Shown here in pieces: positions 51,138 to 54,065 of a stretch of 54,065 bases of DNA; the stretch's first letter is position 1; every line of letters starts with the position of its first letter. Origin of the DNA: Streptomyces montanisoli. Lineage in GTDB: Bacteria > Actinomycetota > Actinomycetes > Streptomycetales > Streptomycetaceae. The translations under genes were made by a program, and so were the position numbers. Location of the stretch: NCBI RefSeq assembly GCF_017813245.1, contig NZ_JAGIQL010000032.1, forward strand, positions 1 through 54,065, read 5' to 3'. The notes beneath the pieces are model-generated. The model saw nothing but the letters and a program-made list of their open reading frames with translations. It searched no databases and was not told the origin of the DNA.

Positions 51138-51947
51138 ATGGCCAGAGAGACCGCCGTGTACACCCATGGGCACCACGAGTCCGTGCTGCGCTCGCACCGC
51201 TGGCGCACGGCGGAGAACTCGGCCGCGTACCTCCTGCCCGAACTCGGGGCCGGGCAGGAGCTGCTGGACGTCGGGTGCGGCCCCGGCACCATCACCGCCG
51301 ACCTGGCGGCGCTCGTCGCGCCCGGCACGGTGACGGCCGTCGACGCGTCGGCCGACGTGCTGGCGGCGGCACGCGCCACGGTCGCGGACGCGGGCCTGGA
51401 GAACGTCAGGTTCGCGGTCGCGGACGTCCACGGCCTCGACTTCCCGGACGACTCGTTCGACGTCGTGCACGCGCACCAGGTGCTCCAGCACGTGGGCGAC
51501 CCCGTGCAGGCGCTGCGCGAGATGCGCCGCGTGTGCAGGCCGGGCGGCGTCGTCGCCGTGCGCGACGCGGACTACGGCGGGTTCAGCTGGTACCCGCAGC
51601 CGCCCGGCCTCGACGAGTGGCTCGACCTGTACCGCAGGGTGGCCAGGGCCAACGGGGGCGAGCCCGACGCCGGGCGCCGCCTGCTGTCCTGGGCGCGCGA
51701 GGCCGGGTTCGCGGACATCGCACCGTCGGCCTCGACGTGGTTCTACGCGAGCGCCGGCGAGCGCGCCTGGTGGAGCGGGCTGTGGGCGGACCGCACCCTG
51801 GCGCCCGCCTACGCGGACCGGGTGGAGGCCACCGGCGAGGGCACACGCGAGCAGCTGGCGCGGATCGCTCGGGCGTGGCGCGCCTGGGGCGAGTCACCGG
51901 ACGCCTGCTTCGTCTGCGCGCACGTGGAGCTGCGCTGCCTGGTGTGA
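51138..51947 (+). CDS. SAM-dependent methyltransferase
   Basis: A 269-residue class I methyltransferase: LLDVGCGPGTITADLA (SAM loop), VTAVDASADVLAAA, FAVADVHGLDFPDDSFDVVHAH and LREMRRVCRPGGVVAVRD. It begins HGHHESVLRSHRWRTAENSA, a start seen in UbiE/COQ5-like and small-molecule methyltransferases. ATG 51138 follows AAGGGGAG. It stands 105 bp after the PAP2 fusion; substrate unknown. Confidence 0.9.
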   Translation: MARETAVYTHGHHESVLRSHRWRTAENSAAYLLPELGAGQELLDVGCGPGTITADLAALVAPGTVTAVDASADVLAAARATVADAGLENVRFAVADVHGLDFPDDSFDVVHAHQVLQHVGDPVQALREMRRVCRPGGVVAVRDADYGGFSWYPQPPGLDEWLDLYRRVARANGGEPDAGRRLLSWAREAGFADIAPSASTWFYASAGERAWWSGLWADRTLAPAYADRVEATGEGTREQLARIARAWRAWGESPDACFVCAHVELRCLV

Positions 51948-51977
51948 GGGGGGCGATCTCCAACTAACCTGGCCCGC

Positions 51978-52331
51978 ATGGAGATCCTCGGGACCACGCT
52001 GCGCATCTACGTCGACGACCTGGACCGGGCCGTGGTGTTCTACGAACGCCTCACCGGCGCGCGGGCGATGCGCTCGGAGCGCGGGGGTGTGTCCGTCGCC
52101 GCGGTCGGCTGCTTCCTGCTGATGAGCGGGCCGCCGGCGGAGATCGACGTGCTGCGCAGGGTGAGCGCGACGATCGCGGTCAAGGACGTGGCGGACACGG
52201 CGGCCACCGTGCAGCAGGGCGGCGGTCAGGTCCTGGTGGGCCCGGTGAACAGCCCGGCGGGGCGGAACATCATCGCCCTGCACCCTGACGGCGCGGTGTT
52301 CGAGTACGTGGACCGGCAGCCTCAGCCGTAG
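51978..52331 (+). CDS. VOC/glyoxalase-fold protein
   Basis: A 117-residue single-domain VOC protein: LRIYVDDLDRAVVFYERLTG at the start, ATIAVKDVADTAATVQQGGG, and HPDGAVFEYVD with a metal-type Glu. Family members bind or transform small compounds, or confer resistance; no substrate is evident. Its last 62 bp overlap the 3' end of the convergent permease gene. Confidence 0.88.
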   Translation: MEILGTTLRIYVDDLDRAVVFYERLTGARAMRSERGGVSVAAVGCFLLMSGPPAEIDVLRRVSATIAVKDVADTAATVQQGGGQVLVGPVNSPAGRNIIALHPDGAVFEYVDRQPQP

Positions 52332-53703
52332 CGCCGGGGCCGCGGCGCCGCGCCAGAAGCCCGTAGAGCACGGCGGGGACGATCAGGCCGGCGATCCAGG
52401 AGATGTCCGCGCCGCCCAGCGGTCCCACCAGCGGGCCGGTGTAGAAGCTCGTCGACAGGAACGGGAACTGCGCGGCGAGGCCGACGGCGTACGTGATCAG
52501 CGCGACGGCGCGCCAGCCGCCGTACCGGCCGTCGGGGTCGGTGAGCGCGGGGATGTCGTAGCGCTCGCGCGAGATCAGGTAGTAGTCGACGAGGTTGATC
52601 GCGGACCACGGCGTGAAGAACGTCAGCAGGAAGAGCAGGAAGTCGGCGAACGAGTCGAGGAACGAGTTGCGCCCGAGGAGCGCGACGGCCGTGCCCGCGA
52701 CCATGATGCAGGCGATGTACGCGCCGCGGCCGCGCTGCGAGAGCACCCGCTGCCCGCGAAAGCCGCTCACGCTGGTGACGATCGACATGAAGCCGCCGTA
52801 CGTGTTGAGCACGTTGATGGTCAGCTTGCCGAGGGCGATCGCGAAGTAGAGGAACGCGGCGATCGCGCCGGTACCGCCGAGCCCCACCACGTAGCCGACC
52901 TGGTCGTCCACGAAGGCGTTGCCCGCGGTCGCGGCCACCAGCACGCCGAAGGTCATCGACCACTGGGAGCCGAGCGCGGTGCCGCCGAGCGTCCACCAGA
53001 AGGTGGCCTTCCCGCTGGTGGTGCGGGGCAGGTAGCGCGAGTAGTCCGCAACGTACGGCCCGAACGCGAGCTGCCAGGACGCGGCGAGCGCCATGGCCAG
53101 CAGGAACATCGGCAGCTTGAAGTGGTCGTCGTGCAGGACGGTCGTGACGTCGATCCGGTGGAGCAGGCGGATGCCGAGGTAGACGAAGGCCAGCGCGCAC
53201 ACGATGCTCGCGACCCGGCCGAGCGTGTGGATGATCCGGTAGCCGACGATCGCCATCACCGCCGTGACGACCGCGAAGATCACGATGCCGGCCACCGGGC
53301 CGAGGTGGGTGAGCTTGCCCACGGCCTGCCCGGCCAGCACCGTGCCGCTGGCGAAGAAGCCGATGTACATGACGACGACGAGCACCAGCGGCACCACCGC
53401 GCCCTTGACGCCGAACTGGGCGCGGGAGGAGATCATCTGCGGCAGTCCGAGGCGGGGCCCCTGCGCGGAGTGCAGCGCCATCACGGCGCCGCCGAGCAGG
53501 TTGCCGGCGAGGAGCCCGGCGATCGACCAGACCACGTCGCCGCCGAAGATCACGGCGAGGCCGCCGGTGACCACGGTGGTGATCTGGAGGTTGGCCCCGA
53601 GCCAGAGCGTGAATTGCGAGAACGCCGTGCCGTGGCGTTCCTCGTCCGGCACGACGTCGATGGATCGCCGCTCGACCAGGGAGTCCGCCACGGGTCTCTC
53701 CAT
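52270..53703 (-). CDS. NCS1-family permease (cytosine/purine type)
   Basis: A 477-residue membrane protein with ~12 helices: FTLWLGANLQITTVVTGG (helix 1, TMD), GNLLGGAVMALHSAQGPRLG, MISSRAQFGVKGAVVPLVL and SYVADYSRYLPRTTSGK-like FGPYVADYSRYLPR. NCS1 proteins import nucleobases, hydantoins or vitamins. ATG 53703 is preferred because the other ATG (53724) lies inside an inverted repeat that looks like an operator. It overlaps the VOC gene at its 3' end. Confidence 0.88.
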   Translation of the reverse strand: MERPVADSLVERRSIDVVPDEERHGTAFSQFTLWLGANLQITTVVTGGLAVIFGGDVVWSIAGLLAGNLLGGAVMALHSAQGPRLGLPQMISSRAQFGVKGAVVPLVLVVVMYIGFFASGTVLAGQAVGKLTHLGPVAGIVIFAVVTAVMAIVGYRIIHTLGRVASIVCALAFVYLGIRLLHRIDVTTVLHDDHFKLPMFLLAMALAASWQLAFGPYVADYSRYLPRTTSGKATFWWTLGGTALGSQWSMTFGVLVAATAGNAFVDDQVGYVVGLGGTGAIAAFLYFAIALGKLTINVLNTYGGFMSIVTSVSGFRGQRVLSQRGRGAYIACIMVAGTAVALLGRNSFLDSFADFLLFLLTFFTPWSAINLVDYYLISRERYDIPALTDPDGRYGGWRAVALITYAVGLAAQFPFLSTSFYTGPLVGPLGGADISWIAGLIVPAVLYGLLARRRGPGATAEAAGPRTRTPRRQGAGR

Positions 53704-53717
53704 TCTTCCGCTCGCCT

Positions 53718-53737
53718 TCTGCATATAGTCATGCAGA
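53718..53737. promoter_or_regulatory. Inverted repeat upstream of the NCS1 permease
   Basis: TCTGCAT-ATAGTC-ATGCAGA has perfect 7-bp arms and lies 15 bp before the chosen start codon. It may be the operator of a GntR- or IclR-type purine/pyrimidine regulator not present in the window. Confidence 0.55.
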
Positions 53738-53781
53738 GTTCCGTTTCATGAATAGAAAGTCAATACCCGGGCGCCCCCGTC

Positions 53782-54065
53782 TCAGTTCGTGGCCGGGCGC
53801 ATGCGGAAGTCGTACGCGGCCGGCAGCGGCTCGCCGGCCACCCGCCGCCACAGCTCGCCGAGCGCCTCGGCGCCCTCCCTGAGGTCGGCCACCTCGAACC
53901 CCGCGTCGAAGACCTCCCTCGCCGCCTGCCGCCACCCCTCCGCCAGCAGCAGTTCCGCCTCCGCGAGCCGGAACGCGCCGCGTGCCCGCACGTCCGCGGG
54001 CAGCCGCTCGATCGCCGTCCTCGCCTGCGCCGGCTGTGCCGCGGCGAGCAGCGCGGCCACCGCCT
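53782..54065 (-). CDS. Partial gene, TPR-like C-terminus (DUF5107-type)
   Basis: The reading frame continues past the right edge, so the start is missing; only the last ~93 residues are seen. They are helical and TPR-like (RTAIERLPADVRARGAFRLA, LLAEGWRQAAREVFDAGFEV) and end LPAAYDFRMRPATN, the ending I associate with DUF5107-containing proteins. Its 3' end is separated from the permease promoter by 44 bp, both on the minus strand. Function not assignable. Confidence 0.6.
   Translation of the reverse strand, partial: AVAALLAAAQPAQARTAIERLPADVRARGAFRLAEAELLLAEGWRQAAREVFDAGFEVADLREGAEALGELWRRVAGEPLPAAYDFRMRPATN

Overview
The window reads as high-GC actinobacterial chromosome, most likely Streptomyces or a close relative. 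The signs are GC-rich third codon positions, frequent GTG and TTG starts, a DUF397/XRE/ATP-binding-protein regulatory trio, a SigB-type sigma factor, an EcsC-family protein and a hopanoid methylase. No species can be named from sequence alone.

Region 1 (1-12.4 kb) is accessory in character. It opens with the 3' end of an IS3-type transposase. Then come an XRE/DUF397 pair, a divergent RsbW-like ATP-binding protein and a soluble Ser/Thr kinase. Next are a truncated, frameshifted OLD-type ATPase, a small protein convergent with a very large secreted protein ending in a NucA/NucB-type nuclease domain, a frameshifted UvrD-type helicase with a ParE/RelE-like N-terminus, and an EcsC protein. It ends at a tRNA-Leu(GAG) whose 3' end faces this region, as expected at an island boundary. 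Two LacI-type operator-like sequences lie in gaps here.

Region 2 (12.6-32.0 kb) is the centrepiece: an oxalate/formate catabolic locus. Leftward it encodes an aldehyde dehydrogenase-like protein and a SucCD-type ligase. Rightward it encodes a ThDP-dependent decarboxylase (probable oxalyl-CoA decarboxylase), formyl-CoA:oxalate CoA-transferase, an ADP-forming acyl-CoA synthetase and an OFA-family oxalate/formate transporter. A GntR/FCD regulator, a KAS III-like enzyme and a PanE-like reductase follow (the last is a candidate oxalyl-CoA reductase). Then comes a formate dehydrogenase operon ending in fdhD. A shared operator-like motif, GTAKACWGTMTAC, lies in front of the sucC/oxc divergent promoters, the GntR gene, the PanE-like gene and the fdh operon, which suggests one regulon. 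The formate dehydrogenase large subunit is split. The catalytic molybdopterin part is the first gene, a NuoE-NuoF fusion is second, and the missing N-terminal Fe-S part is the third gene, so the gene order is permuted relative to a single-chain FdsA.

Region 3 (32.2-54.1 kb) looks like ordinary chromosome. It holds a bile-acid:sodium symporter-family transporter with a divergent LysR regulator, a two-HTH Lrp/AsnC regulator, a long-chain acyl-CoA synthetase, an aldo/keto reductase, a pterin dehydratase and a DUF2264 protein. A SigB/F-type sigma factor follows. Then comes a neighbourhood with a membrane-lipid flavour: HpnR-like hopanoid C-3 methylase, membrane-anchored alkaline-phosphatase-type phosphodiesterase, two metallo-beta-lactamase-fold hydrolases, DedA, and a PAP2-diacylglycerol kinase fusion. 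The window ends with a methyltransferase, a VOC protein, an NCS1 permease and a partial TPR-like gene running off the right edge.
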